The notes under the pieces are model-generated. The model was not told the DNA's origin, made no database searches, and saw only the letters and a list, made by a program, of their open reading frames with translations. The position numbers and the translations under genes are program-made. Of a stretch of 64,000 nucleotides of DNA, positions 1-8,201 are shown piece after piece. Source of the stretch: Herbaspirillum sp. alder98 (GTDB lineage: Bacteria; Pseudomonadota; Gammaproteobacteria; Burkholderiales; Burkholderiaceae_D); assembly GCF_020179755.1 (NCBI RefSeq), contig NZ_JAIUCY010000013.1, positions 62,001-126,000 on the forward strand. Reading direction: 5' to 3'. How positions within the stretch are numbered: the stretch's first letter is position 1; every line of letters begins with the position of its first letter.

Positions 1-47
1 GCGGCAATGTCGACGCCGACATGTTCGCCGGCGTGATTCATCCCTGA
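1..47 (+). CDS. 3' end of an unidentified gene (partial)
   Basis: Only the last codons of a reading frame are inside the window; they read GNVDADMFAGVIHP and end at a TGA (45-47). The stop lies 30 bases before the next start on the same strand, so it is probably the preceding gene of the same operon as the glutamate-cyclase-like gene. Too little is visible to name a family, and the frame itself is chosen only because it gives a natural-looking C-terminus. Confidence 0.4.
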   Translation, partial: GNVDADMFAGVIHP

Positions 48-77
48 AGTCTCCTGTTATCTATTGCGGAACCTACC

Positions 78-1148
78 ATGCTCGACAAGAACTCCAATCG
101 CTACACCAACGTGTCACGCACCATCGACGACTTCATGCGCCTCGACTACACCGGCGTGGGCCTCATCGGCAAGCTCTACCAGGCGCTGCAGAAGCGTCAA
201 CCCGGCTATTGCTGCATGGGCGCCGCGGAGCGCCTGGTCGAGACCGCTCGCGCCAACCCCAATGCGCCGATGCTGATCGCCACCGGCTTTCCCGAAGGCG
301 GCGGGGTGCCCGAGACCGATGGCCCGGTGGGCGCTGCGCTGCTGGCGCGCGCGCTGTTCATGGGATTGGGTGTGATTTCGGTGATCGTCGTCGATGAAGA
401 CTGGGTCGACATGATGACTTCCACCTGCATGGGCGCGGGCATGTCGCCGCGTCCGTTGCCGGCCTCGGGCGAGGCGGCGCCCATCGAATTCCTGCGCCCG
501 GTGTACATCAAGAGCGTGCCCAAGGATGCCGTTGGCTGTCACCGCATCGGTGACGAGCTGCTGCGTGTGACCGCACCATCGCTGCTGCTGTCGATCGAAC
601 GTCCGGGTTGCAACAGCAACGGCTTGTATCACGGCCTGGGCGGGCGGCCGCTGGATGGCATGGTGGGCGACCTCGACTACCTGTTTCGCCAGGCCAGGAC
701 GCAAGGCATTCCTACCATCGGCATCGGGGACGGCGGCAACGAATTGGGCATGGGGGTGATCGCCGAAGACCTGCCGGGGTTCTCTCCCAAGGCGGTGGAC
801 TGCGGCATTCCCGGTCGCGGTGGCGTCGGCGCGGCTACTGCCGCCGACTGGCTGGTGGTTTCCAACGTTTCCAACTGGGGCGCCACCGGTATCATCGCAG
901 CGCTTTCGGCCCTGCTGGAAAATCCACACGTCTTCCACGAGCCTGAACTCGAGGTGCGCGCCACCGAACAGTGTGTATTCAACGGTGGGGTGGATGGCAT
1001 GTTCATGGCGCCGGAACCGGCCAACGATGGCATTCACGTCAGGGAATGGGAGGGGATGGTGCGCAGCCTGCGCGGTAGCGTGCTGCGCGCCATGGGGCAT
1101 TCGATCAACTGGAAGGGCGACCAGGGCGACTGGAGGCAACTCAAATGA
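78..1148 (+). CDS. D-glutamate cyclase-like protein (DUF4392 family)
   Basis: A 356-residue protein matching the C-terminal domain of D-glutamate cyclase (DUF4392), the enzyme family that interconverts 5-oxo-D-proline and D-glutamate. The glycine-rich blocks typical of the family are visible: TGFPEGGGVPETDGP (residues 69-83), ERPGCNSNGLYHGLGG (about 174-189) and GIGDGGNELGMG (about 215-226). There is no signal peptide or membrane segment, so it is cytosolic. The ATG at 78 follows a weak GCGGAA ribosome site. It overlaps the downstream RidA-like gene by four bases (ATGA), which implies translational coupling. The family assignment is from recalled motifs; the true substrate in this organism is unknown. 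Confidence 0.8.
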   Translation: MLDKNSNRYTNVSRTIDDFMRLDYTGVGLIGKLYQALQKRQPGYCCMGAAERLVETARANPNAPMLIATGFPEGGGVPETDGPVGAALLARALFMGLGVISVIVVDEDWVDMMTSTCMGAGMSPRPLPASGEAAPIEFLRPVYIKSVPKDAVGCHRIGDELLRVTAPSLLLSIERPGCNSNGLYHGLGGRPLDGMVGDLDYLFRQARTQGIPTIGIGDGGNELGMGVIAEDLPGFSPKAVDCGIPGRGGVGAATAADWLVVSNVSNWGATGIIAALSALLENPHVFHEPELEVRATEQCVFNGGVDGMFMAPEPANDGIHVREWEGMVRSLRGSVLRAMGHSINWKGDQGDWRQLK

Positions 1149-1639
1149 GTGTGCCCCCGATCCTGTCGGTTGCCGCGGCCCAGATCGAGACGCGCCTGGC
1201 CACACTTGGGCTGGCATTGCCGACGCCCAGCGTGCCCCGGGGAAGCTATGTGCCCTGGGTCAGGAGCGGCGCCCTGGTGTTCGTGGCCGGGCAGGGCCCG
1301 CGCCTGGACGGCAGGCTGCTGCATGCCGGCCAGGTCGGCATCGATCTCGACCTCGAACAGGCCCGCGACGCGGCGCGCCTCTGTGCGCTGAACCTGGTGG
1401 CGCAACTCAGGAGTGCCTGCCAGGGCGACCTGGGGCGGGTGACGCAAGTAGTGCGCCTGGCCGGCGTGGTCAATGCGGCCATCGGCTTCAGCGATCACGC
1501 CAAGGTGCTCGATGGCGCCTCCGACCTGATGCATCAGCTATTCCAGGAACGGGGTTTGCATGTCCGCATGGCGACGGGAGCTTCATCGTTGCCGTCGAAC
1601 ATGGCAGTGGAGATCGAAGCGGTGTTCGAGATCGCGTGA
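1145..1639 (+). CDS. RidA/YjgF/YER057c family protein
   Basis: A 164-residue member of the Rid superfamily, whose founding member hydrolyses reactive enamine/imine intermediates made by PLP and amino-acid-oxidising enzymes. The core is GSYVPWVRSG (about residues 37-46), FVAGQGPRLDG (about 51-61), the helical middle, and the C-terminal HVRMATGASSLP..AVEIEAVFEI, where the Arg would be the carboxylate-binding Arg of active members. It is longer than the usual 125-130 residues, with the extra length at the N-terminus. Its start overlaps the stop of the glutamate-cyclase-like gene, so the two are made together; a role in D-glutamate/oxoproline metabolism is inference. Confidence 0.85.
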   Translation: MSVPPILSVAAAQIETRLATLGLALPTPSVPRGSYVPWVRSGALVFVAGQGPRLDGRLLHAGQVGIDLDLEQARDAARLCALNLVAQLRSACQGDLGRVTQVVRLAGVVNAAIGFSDHAKVLDGASDLMHQLFQERGLHVRMATGASSLPSNMAVEIEAVFEIA

Positions 1640-1715
1640 CGACGCTGATGACAAGTGTCCGGCGCTCGATGGCGGCGGACGATCAACCAAACAGAAAGCA
1701 AACCGGAAGGGAAAC

Positions 1716-3029
1716 ATGAGCACACTCACCATGGCCACCGATTTCGATACGCCATCCAGGACGGCGGTCTATCGCAAGGTCGCATTTCGCATCATGCCGT
1801 TTCTCATGTTGTGCTACGTGGCGGCGTATCTGGACCGCATCAACATCGGCTTCGCCAAGCTGCATATGCTCAATGACCTGGGCTTCAGCGAAACCGCCTA
1901 TGGCCTGGGCGCTGGCCTGTTCTTCATCGGTTACCTGTTGTTCGAGGTACCCAGCAACTTGTTGATGATGCGCATCGGCGCCCGCAAGACTATCTCGCGC
2001 ATCATGATCCTGTGGGCCTTTGTGTCGGCCGCGTTTGCCTTCGTCGAAACGCCGACCCAATTCTATGTGCTGCGCTTCCTCCTGGGCGTGGCGGAAGCCG
2101 GCTTCTATCCGGGCGTGATCCTGTACCTGACCTACTGGTTCCCCTCCACCCGACGGGCCAAGATGGTGGCGCTTTTCGTGGGTGCGGTGCCGCTCTCGGG
2201 CATGTTGGGGGCGCCGCTGTCGGGTTCCATCATCACCATGGCGCAAGGCTTGCACGGCCTGTCGGGCTGGCAATGGATGTTCATCATCGAGGCGGTGCCT
2301 TCGTTGTTGCTGGGCTTGTTGTGCCTGAAGTACCTGGATGACCGGCCGGCCGACGCCGGCTGGCTCCAGGCGGACGAAAAGGCGCTGGTCGAGGCCGACC
2401 TGCAGGCTGAACGTGAACGCACCAAGGGCGATGCCGCCACCGGCTCGCTGCGCGCCACGCTGCAAGATCGCCGGGTGTGGAAGATGACCGCCATCTGCTT
2501 CTGTTCGGCCATCTGTTCCTACGGGGTGTCATTCTGGTTGCCGACCCTGGTGGCGCAATTGAAGGTGGGCGACGTGATGCACGTCGGTCTGTATACCGCA
2601 GTGCCCTTCACCGCCGCCTTCATCTGCATGTATCTGATCGGCCGCAATTCGGACCGGACCCGTGAGCGTCGCTGGCATCTGGTCGGCCCCTTCGCCTGTG
2701 TCTGCCTGGGTCTGTGTTCCAGCATCTGGTTACATGATTCGATGGCTTGGGCCTTGTTTGCCCTGTCGGTGGCGGCAGTGGGCGCCTACAGCACCACGGC
2801 AATGCTGTTCAGCATTCCAGGTCTGTTCCTGTCGGGCGTCGGCATGGCCGCAGGGATTGCCGCCATCAACTGTATCGGCGGCCTGGGCGGCTTCGTCAGC
2901 CCCTATATGGTCGGCCTGGTCAAGGACATGACCGGCAGCACCGACAACGGCGTGTACTTCATTGCCTGCATTGCCGTCGTCGGTGCTGCATTGACATTGA
3001 CCCTGCCCAAGAAGCTGGTCAACCGCTAG
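1716..3029 (+). CDS. MFS transporter, anion:cation symporter (ACS) type
   Basis: A 437-residue inner-membrane carrier with about twelve hydrophobic segments. The first helix region carries AAYLDRINIGFAKL, the DRxN signature of the ACS subfamily (sugar acid, phthalate, tartrate and related organic anion:H+ symporters). After the sixth helix there is a charged cytoplasmic loop (DDRPADAGWLQADEKALVEADLQ), also usual for the subfamily. The ATG at 1716 has a GGAAGGGAAA ribosome site; upstream in-frame codons look non-coding and are excluded. It follows the cyclase and RidA genes by 76 bases and is closed by a hairpin terminator at 3072, suggesting uptake of the substrate of that operon. The substrate cannot be read from sequence. 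Confidence 0.9.
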   Translation: MSTLTMATDFDTPSRTAVYRKVAFRIMPFLMLCYVAAYLDRINIGFAKLHMLNDLGFSETAYGLGAGLFFIGYLLFEVPSNLLMMRIGARKTISRIMILWAFVSAAFAFVETPTQFYVLRFLLGVAEAGFYPGVILYLTYWFPSTRRAKMVALFVGAVPLSGMLGAPLSGSIITMAQGLHGLSGWQWMFIIEAVPSLLLGLLCLKYLDDRPADAGWLQADEKALVEADLQAERERTKGDAATGSLRATLQDRRVWKMTAICFCSAICSYGVSFWLPTLVAQLKVGDVMHVGLYTAVPFTAAFICMYLIGRNSDRTRERRWHLVGPFACVCLGLCSSIWLHDSMAWALFALSVAAVGAYSTTAMLFSIPGLFLSGVGMAAGIAAINCIGGLGGFVSPYMVGLVKDMTGSTDNGVYFIACIAVVGAALTLTLPKKLVNR

Positions 3030-3071
3030 GCAGAGCCGCCTGGCGACGCCAAGGATGAGCTCGAGGAGAAT

Positions 3072-3096
3072 GGCAGGCCGTTGGCCTGCCGTCTTT
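3072..3096 (+). terminator. Hairpin terminator after the MFS gene
   Basis: A perfect 8-bp stem (GGCAGGCC at 3072-3079 and GGCCTGCC at 3083-3090) with a three-base loop is followed by GTCTTT. The U-tract is short, so termination may be incomplete, but its position 40 bases after the stop codon fits. Confidence 0.6.
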
Positions 3097-3120
3097 GGTC
3101 GACACCCTGTGCTAGCATGC

Positions 3121-3135
3121 GTTGATTCGATCAAC
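3121..3135. promoter_or_regulatory. Palindrome GTTGATTCGATCAAC before the gene at 3159
   Basis: A perfect 15-bp palindrome (6-bp arms, 3-bp centre) lies just downstream of a possible -10 element (TAGCAT, 3113-3118) and 24 bases before the start codon. This is a classic repressor position. It has the same GTTGA-N5-TCAAC plan as the sites in front of the MarR gene near 18.97 kb. Confidence 0.45.
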
Positions 3136-3158
3136 AAGCAGAACAGGCAATCATCCCC

Positions 3159-3590
3159 ATGGCGCAATACGGCGTCACTTATCGTGGCCGCAACATCACC
3201 GTCGTCACCACCACCGATGCGCGCAGCGACCTGGTGCGCTGCGTGGTCACCATCGACGGCGTGGATTATCCCGACCTTCGCGGCAATCCGTTCCGCGCAG
3301 CCGCCACGGCCCAGGTGACCGGCGCCGGCTTTGCACGCGCGCTGATCGATGCCGAACTCGATGGCGATGCGGTCGCGTATCACGGCTATTTCATCAAGCT
3401 CAGCGCCAACCTGCAACGCGACGGCAGCTGGGTGGGCAGTTATCAATTCCACCGCAATGACAACCCGGTGCCGTTCCGGCGCGTGGTGTGCGACGACTTC
3501 CACGGCAATACCCAGGTGGAAGCCGAAGAGCACGCCATCGTCCTGGCGCGCCAGGCGCTGGATGCCGATATCGCGGCCGGACGCCTGTAA
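3159..3590 (+). CDS. Conserved-looking hypothetical protein
   Basis: A 143-residue soluble protein that I do not recognise. It has no signal peptide, membrane helix or known motif. Composition is normal for the genome and the codon pattern is good, so it is probably a real gene. The middle reads DGDAVAYHGYFIKL and SYQFHRNDNPVPFRRVV, alternating polar and hydrophobic residues as in a small beta-rich fold, and the end (EAEEHAIVLARQALDADIAAG) is a predicted helix. It is monocistronic: a terminator-like hairpin lies upstream and about 200 non-coding bases follow. A palindrome at 3121-3135 may be its operator. Confidence 0.65.
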   Translation: MAQYGVTYRGRNITVVTTTDARSDLVRCVVTIDGVDYPDLRGNPFRAAATAQVTGAGFARALIDAELDGDAVAYHGYFIKLSANLQRDGSWVGSYQFHRNDNPVPFRRVVCDDFHGNTQVEAEEHAIVLARQALDADIAAGRL

Positions 3591-3787
3591 ATCATTGGCG
3601 GCGACGTCGGGACTGCGGGAAGTCTCGCATGCTGAATGCACCGCGCAGAACAATATTCTGTGCGGTTCATACGCGTCAGTTTGCATCATCCATAGCGCCA
3701 GTACGCTTTATGCTTGCCAGTGAATCCAACCCATCGGCCATCCACGGTCGGCGGGCGTCAATCCACATTTCATACTGGAGCAAAAAC

Positions 3788-4486
3788 ATGGCGTTGAAAG
3801 ACTTCAAGGTTCTCACGTTCGATGTCGTGGGCACCCTCATCGACTTTGAAGGCGGCATGCTGGCCTACCTGCGCCGCGCGGTTCCCGACAGCAAGATCAC
3901 CGACGAGGATTTTCTGGCCGCCTACCGTGCAGCGCGCAGCGACGGCAACACCGGTTGGTACCCTGACGACCTGGAACGCTGCTGGCATGTGATTGCTCCC
4001 GGGCTGGGCTTGCCCGATAACGACGCGGTGGCGCGCGGCTTGCGCGACTCGGTGGCAGACTGGCCGGCTTTTCCCGACTCGGTCGAGGCGCTCAAGCGCT
4101 TGCGCAAGCATTTCAAGCTGGTCACCATGACCAATGCCCAGACCTGGGCGCTGGAACACTTCGCACGCACGCTCGGCGAGCCCTTCGACATGCTGCTCAG
4201 CTGTGACGACGCGCTGTGCGAAAAGCCGGATCCGCAATACTTCGCCTATGCGCTGGGCCGCTTCGAGGGCGCCTGGGGCCTGCGCCGCAACGATAACCTG
4301 CACGTGGCGCAAAGCCAGTATCACGATATCGGCGTGTCCAAGCGCCTCGGCATCACCACCTGTTGGATCGAGCGTCGCCACGGCAAGACCAGTTCGGGCG
4401 GCACGATTGCCTCTGAACATACCGTGCCGGACTATCATTTCCATACCCTGGCGCAGTTGGCCGATGCCGTCGATGCCGGTCAGTGA
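3788..4486 (+). CDS. HAD-superfamily hydrolase, haloacid dehalogenase type II-like
   Basis: A 232-residue cytosolic enzyme with all four HAD motifs: the nucleophile Asp12 in TFDVVGTL, motif II TMTNAQ, the motif III Lys in CEKPDPQYF, and the motif IV acidic residues in AQSQYHDI. The last two blocks are typical of the L-2-haloacid dehalogenase branch, which displaces halide from 2-haloacids, but many relatives are phosphatases. The ATG at 3788 has GGAG eleven bases upstream; the frame stays open further upstream, but the extension is not protein-like. Next to a cupin gene (10-base gap) and upstream of an amine oxidase gene, it may act in the same catabolic block rather than on halogenated compounds. 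Confidence 0.8.
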   Translation: MALKDFKVLTFDVVGTLIDFEGGMLAYLRRAVPDSKITDEDFLAAYRAARSDGNTGWYPDDLERCWHVIAPGLGLPDNDAVARGLRDSVADWPAFPDSVEALKRLRKHFKLVTMTNAQTWALEHFARTLGEPFDMLLSCDDALCEKPDPQYFAYALGRFEGAWGLRRNDNLHVAQSQYHDIGVSKRLGITTCWIERRHGKTSSGGTIASEHTVPDYHFHTLAQLADAVDAGQ

Positions 4487-4496
4487 GGCGCACAGC

Positions 4497-4856
4497 ATGA
4501 GCATTACCATCCTCTCGCAATCGGCCACGGTGGGTGGCCTGGAAGACTGGGGCACGCCGGCCCGCTCGCTCTCCGAGGTGCCCTGCAAGCTGTCCGGCAT
4601 CGAGGTCGACCTGGCCGGCGCGGGCGAGAACCGCACCGGTATCTGGGAGTGCCAGCCCGGCAGTTTCGAGCGCCAGCTGGCCAATGCCGAACTGATGCAT
4701 ATCCTCACCGGTGAATGCACCTTCACCCCGCAGGGCGGCGAGGCATTGTCGATCAAGGCCGGCGATACCCTGTTCTTTCCGGCCAATACGTTCGGTCAGT
4801 GGAATGTCATCCAGACCATCCGCAAGGTCTATGTCGTGATGGCGTCACCGCACTGA
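4497..4856 (+). CDS. Small cupin-domain protein (DUF861-like)
   Basis: A 119-residue single-cupin protein. The conserved barrel is visible from WECQPGSFERQLANAELMHILTGECTFTPQGG to the second motif AGDTLFFPANTFGQWNV. It resembles DUF861 cupins, which include ureidoglycolate-type enzymes and many uncharacterised partners of FAD amine oxidases. The usual metal ligands are incomplete (one His in ELMHILTGE), so catalysis is uncertain. It starts 10 bases after the HAD gene stop, so the pair is one transcript, ended by the strong terminator at 4901-4938. Confidence 0.8.
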   Translation: MSITILSQSATVGGLEDWGTPARSLSEVPCKLSGIEVDLAGAGENRTGIWECQPGSFERQLANAELMHILTGECTFTPQGGEALSIKAGDTLFFPANTFGQWNVIQTIRKVYVVMASPH

Positions 4857-5182
4857 CATCGGGCAACCCATTTGTTCGCTGCAGCAAAAGACAGCAGGAG
4901 CGCGCCGGCATTTTTTCAGATGCGGCGCGTTTTTTTTTCGTCAGTTGATCGCGATCCCGCTGGCCGTCCGCGCCACGACTCAAAAGCGTGCGTCACGCAT
5001 CGTTTTGTGGCACGGCTTGCTGCATTCGCACATCGCCCGTGCGCTCAGCACGACATGCTGTGGGCAGTCCCCCAAACCGCAGCATGTGAATGGCTCGCAT
5101 TGTAATTCGGTACATGGTTGGGCAATCGGCGTGATGTAATCGTCCTGTCAGATCACGCTGCCCTTACCCACAAGACACGACG
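4857..5182. other. Intergenic stretch holding the terminator and an unassigned promoter region
   Basis: Apart from the terminator at 4901-4938 I see no gene here. The right half should contain the promoter of the oxidoreductase gene at 5183, but no clear -35/-10 pair stands out. Confidence 0.6.
4901..4938 (+). terminator. Rho-independent terminator after the HAD-cupin pair
   Basis: Arms CGCGCCG (4901-4907) and CGGCGCG (4923-4929) are perfectly complementary and can be extended by CAT/ATG across a bulged G. A run of nine T follows directly (4930-4938). Confidence 0.88.
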
Positions 5183-6472
5183 ATGAAACTGGAATCCTAC
5201 TGGACCGATTCGGCACCGCAGTTCATGCCAAAAGGCGCCAACCTGCCCGCGCAGGTTGACGTGGCCATCATCGGTGGCGGTTTTACCGGCTTGTCGGCAG
5301 CGCTCGAGATGGCGCGTCGTGGCGCCAGCGTGGCCGTGTTCGAGGCGGGCGGCATGGTGGCCGCCGAGGCATCCGGGCGCAATGGCGGACACGTCAACAA
5401 CGGACTGGCGACAGACTATGCCGAGATGGCGGCCAAGGTCGGCGTCGAGCGCGCTCGCAACTGGTATCACGCCTTCGATAGCGCCGTCGACGCGGTCGAG
5501 CAACTGGTGGCGCGCGAACAGATCGATTGCGACTTCCTGCGCCAGGGCAAGCTCAAGCTGGCCACCAAGCCCGGTCAGATGGCAGGCCTGCAGCGCATGG
5601 CCGATCGCCTGGTCGCCGACGGCGTCGACAGCGATGTCGAGATCTTCGACGCTGCGCAGGTGGCAGCGGAAGTGCAAAGCGACCGGTTTTGCGGTGGCTT
5701 GCTCTACAAGCGCAGCGGGCAGATGCACATGGGACGCTTCGCCCATGGACTGGCCGGCGCGGCCGAGCGTGCCGGCGCACAGATTCACCTGGCCGCCGAA
5801 GTGCGCCGCATCGAACGCATCGGGGGCGAGGCGCATCGCCTGCATACCGCGCGCGGCGACGTCAGCGCGCGTCAGGTATTGCTGGCCACCGGCGCGTCGC
5901 GCCATGGCAGCTACGGCAGCTTTGGCTGGCTGCGTCGTCGCATCGTGCCGATCGGCAGCTTCATCGTGGTCACCGAACCGCTCGGCGAAGAACGGGCACG
6001 TGCCTTGCTGGCGGTGCGCCGTACGTTTGTCACGGTCGCCAACATTCACCATTATTTCCGCCTGACCAGCGATCACCGGCTGGTGTTCGGCGGTCGCGCC
6101 CGCTTTGCCATTTCCAGCCCGCAGTCCGACGCCGCCAGTGGCGAGATCCTGCGCGCCGGCCTGGTCGAGACCTTCCCGCAACTGGCGGGCGTGCGGCTGG
6201 ACTATTGCTGGGGCGGGCTGGTCGACATGACGCAAGATCGCCTGCCGCATGCCGGCCAGCGCGACGGCTTGTATTACTCGATGGGCTATAGCGGGCATGG
6301 CACCCAGATGTCGGTGTACATGGGCCAGCAGATGGCGGCCGTGATGGCCGGCGATGCCACCGCCAACCCGTGGCGTGAACGCGCCTGGCCGGCGATTCCC
6401 GGTCACGTGGGGCCGCCCTGGTTCTTGCCGGCGATCGGATTGTATTACCGCATGAAAGACAAGCTGGCCTGA
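5183..6472 (+). CDS. FAD-dependent oxidoreductase, DAO/PuuB-like amine oxidase
   Basis: A 429-residue flavoenzyme of the D-amino-acid-oxidase superfamily. The N-terminal Rossmann site is VDVAIIGGGFTGLSAALEMARRG (residues about 25-47), followed by FEAGGMVAAEASGRNGGHVNNG, the pattern of gamma-glutamylputrescine oxidase (PuuB) and related amine oxidases that convert amines to aldehydes, H2O2 and ammonia. The C-terminal block YSMGYSGHGTQMSVYMGQ is the second flavin-binding element. There is no signal peptide. It is followed at 78 bases by a peptide/opine-type ABC importer, and an aminotransferase and a semialdehyde dehydrogenase lie downstream. The likely role is oxidation of an imported amine or N-substituted amino acid. 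Confidence 0.88.
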   Translation: MKLESYWTDSAPQFMPKGANLPAQVDVAIIGGGFTGLSAALEMARRGASVAVFEAGGMVAAEASGRNGGHVNNGLATDYAEMAAKVGVERARNWYHAFDSAVDAVEQLVAREQIDCDFLRQGKLKLATKPGQMAGLQRMADRLVADGVDSDVEIFDAAQVAAEVQSDRFCGGLLYKRSGQMHMGRFAHGLAGAAERAGAQIHLAAEVRRIERIGGEAHRLHTARGDVSARQVLLATGASRHGSYGSFGWLRRRIVPIGSFIVVTEPLGEERARALLAVRRTFVTVANIHHYFRLTSDHRLVFGGRARFAISSPQSDAASGEILRAGLVETFPQLAGVRLDYCWGGLVDMTQDRLPHAGQRDGLYYSMGYSGHGTQMSVYMGQQMAAVMAGDATANPWRERAWPAIPGHVGPPWFLPAIGLYYRMKDKLA

Positions 6473-6550
6473 TGGCCGGCTGGACCACATCAGGTGCAAC
6501 TGCAGCACGACCTTCAACCTACGGCCTCAACCCTTCAGGAGCAACAGAGC

Positions 6551-8173
6551 ATGAGCGACAACAGCAAGAAGAGCTTGGACAACATCGTCGGCGCCAGCGA
6601 AAGTCTGCGCCTGATGGACTGTATGAAGCGCGGCGCTTCGCGTCGCGATATTCTCAAGATGTTGCTGGCGGGCGGCATGCAGGCCGGTCTGGCCGGTGGC
6701 CTGGCGAGTACCGCCATGTCGGCCTATGCGCAGACGCCGCGCCGTGGCGGTCGCATCCGCGTCGCCGGTGACACCGCCGCCGTGACCGACACCCTGGACC
6801 CGGCCAAGCAGTCCAACAAGACCGACTATTGCCGTGGCACCATGCTCTACAACGGCCTGACCGCGCTGGACGCAACCCTGACGCCACAGCCGGCGCTGGC
6901 CGAGTCGTTCACCACCAAAGACGCCAAGGTATGGGTGTTCAAGCTGCGTCGCGATGTCACCTTCCATGACGGCAAGCCACTCACCCCGGCCGACGTGGTG
7001 TTCTCGATCATGCGTCACAAGGACCCGGCCACCGCGTCCAAGGCCAAGTCGCTGGCCGACCAGATCGACAGCGTCAAGGAGAGTGGTCCCAACGAAGTCA
7101 CCATCACCCTCAATTCGGCCAATGCCGACTTGCCGGTGGTGGTCGGCACCTTCCACTTCCATATCGTCAAGGCCGGCACCACCGACTTCAATGCCGGCAT
7201 CGGCACCGGTCCTTACAAGCTCAAGGAATTCAAGCCCGGCGTGCGCTCGCTGGTGGTGCGCAACGATGCCTACTGGAAGCCCGGCAAGCCCTATCTCGAC
7301 GAGATCGAGTTCGTCGGCATCGGCGACGAGAGCGCCCGCGTCAATGCATTGCTGTCGGGCGGCATGGACCTGGTGGCCACGCTCAACCCGCGCTCCATCG
7401 ACCGGGTCAAGAGCGCTGCCGGCTATGCCGTCTTCGAGACCCAGTCGGGCGCCTATACCGACCTCATCATGCGCAAGGACACCGGCCCCGGCGCCAACCC
7501 CGATTTCGTGCTGGCGATGAAGTACCTGCTCGATCGTGAACAGATGAAGAAGACCATCGCCCTGGGCCATGCCGTGATCGGCAACGACCAGCCGATCGAT
7601 CCCACCAACCGCTTCTACCTGGCAGGCCTGCCGCAGCGCACGATGGATCTCGACCGCGCCAAGTTCCACCTGCAGAAATCGGGCGTGACGGGCAAGGTGC
7701 CGGTGGTGGCTTCGCCGGCGGCGATGTATGCCGTCGATATCGCCACCGTCATGCAGCAGACCGCCCAGCGGGTCGGCCTGGAGCTGGATATCAAGCGCAT
7801 GCCGGCCGAAGGTTACTGGTCCAACCACTGGCTCAACAGCCCGGTCGGGTTCGGCAACGTCAATCCACGCCCCAGCGCCGATGTCCTGTTCACGCAGTTC
7901 TTCCTGTCCAGCGCGCCGTGGAACGAATCACGCTACAAGAGCGCGCAGTTCGACCAACTGCTCACCAGCGCCCGCGCCGAAGTCGACTTCAACAAGCGCA
8001 AACAGATGTATGGCGACATGCAAACCATGGTCAATGCCGACGCCGGCATCGGTATTCCGATGTTCCTGGCCAGCCTCGATGGCCACAGCACCAAGCTCAA
8101 GGGCCTGTCGCCGATCCCGCTGGGTGGACTGATGGGGTATTCGTTTGCCGAGAACGTCTGGCTCGACGCCTGA
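6551..8173 (+). CDS. ABC transporter substrate-binding protein, family 5, Tat-exported
   Basis: A 540-residue solute-binding protein of the dipeptide/oligopeptide/nickel/opine family (SBP_bac_5). The N-terminus carries a twin-arginine signal, RGASRRDILKMLL, followed by a hydrophobic stretch ending at AMSAYA, so it is probably exported folded to the periplasm. Mature motifs include YNGLTALDATLTPQPALAES and VFKLRRDVTFHDGKPLTPADVVFS, typical of the family. ATG 6551 is preceded by AGGAGCAACAG; the upstream in-frame extension lacks a plausible signal and is rejected. Two permease genes and a double ATPase gene follow in order, making a complete importer. Neighbouring amine oxidase and dehydrogenases suggest an amino-acid-derived ligand rather than a peptide. 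Confidence 0.93.
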   Translation: MSDNSKKSLDNIVGASESLRLMDCMKRGASRRDILKMLLAGGMQAGLAGGLASTAMSAYAQTPRRGGRIRVAGDTAAVTDTLDPAKQSNKTDYCRGTMLYNGLTALDATLTPQPALAESFTTKDAKVWVFKLRRDVTFHDGKPLTPADVVFSIMRHKDPATASKAKSLADQIDSVKESGPNEVTITLNSANADLPVVVGTFHFHIVKAGTTDFNAGIGTGPYKLKEFKPGVRSLVVRNDAYWKPGKPYLDEIEFVGIGDESARVNALLSGGMDLVATLNPRSIDRVKSAAGYAVFETQSGAYTDLIMRKDTGPGANPDFVLAMKYLLDREQMKKTIALGHAVIGNDQPIDPTNRFYLAGLPQRTMDLDRAKFHLQKSGVTGKVPVVASPAAMYAVDIATVMQQTAQRVGLELDIKRMPAEGYWSNHWLNSPVGFGNVNPRPSADVLFTQFFLSSAPWNESRYKSAQFDQLLTSARAEVDFNKRKQMYGDMQTMVNADAGIGIPMFLASLDGHSTKLKGLSPIPLGGLMGYSFAENVWLDA

Positions 8174-8201
8174 TGCGATCCCTCGCTAGGAAAGTCATTT
8201 C

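Noticed and set aside
114..1217. Long leftward open frame opposite the glutamate-cyclase-like gene
   Set aside because: Antisense shadow of a GC-rich gene: His/Arg/Gln-rich translation without any family feature.
3788..4486. HAD protein as a proven haloacid dehalogenase
   Set aside because: Motifs fit the branch, but context is amine catabolism and many relatives act on other substrates; kept as type II-like only.
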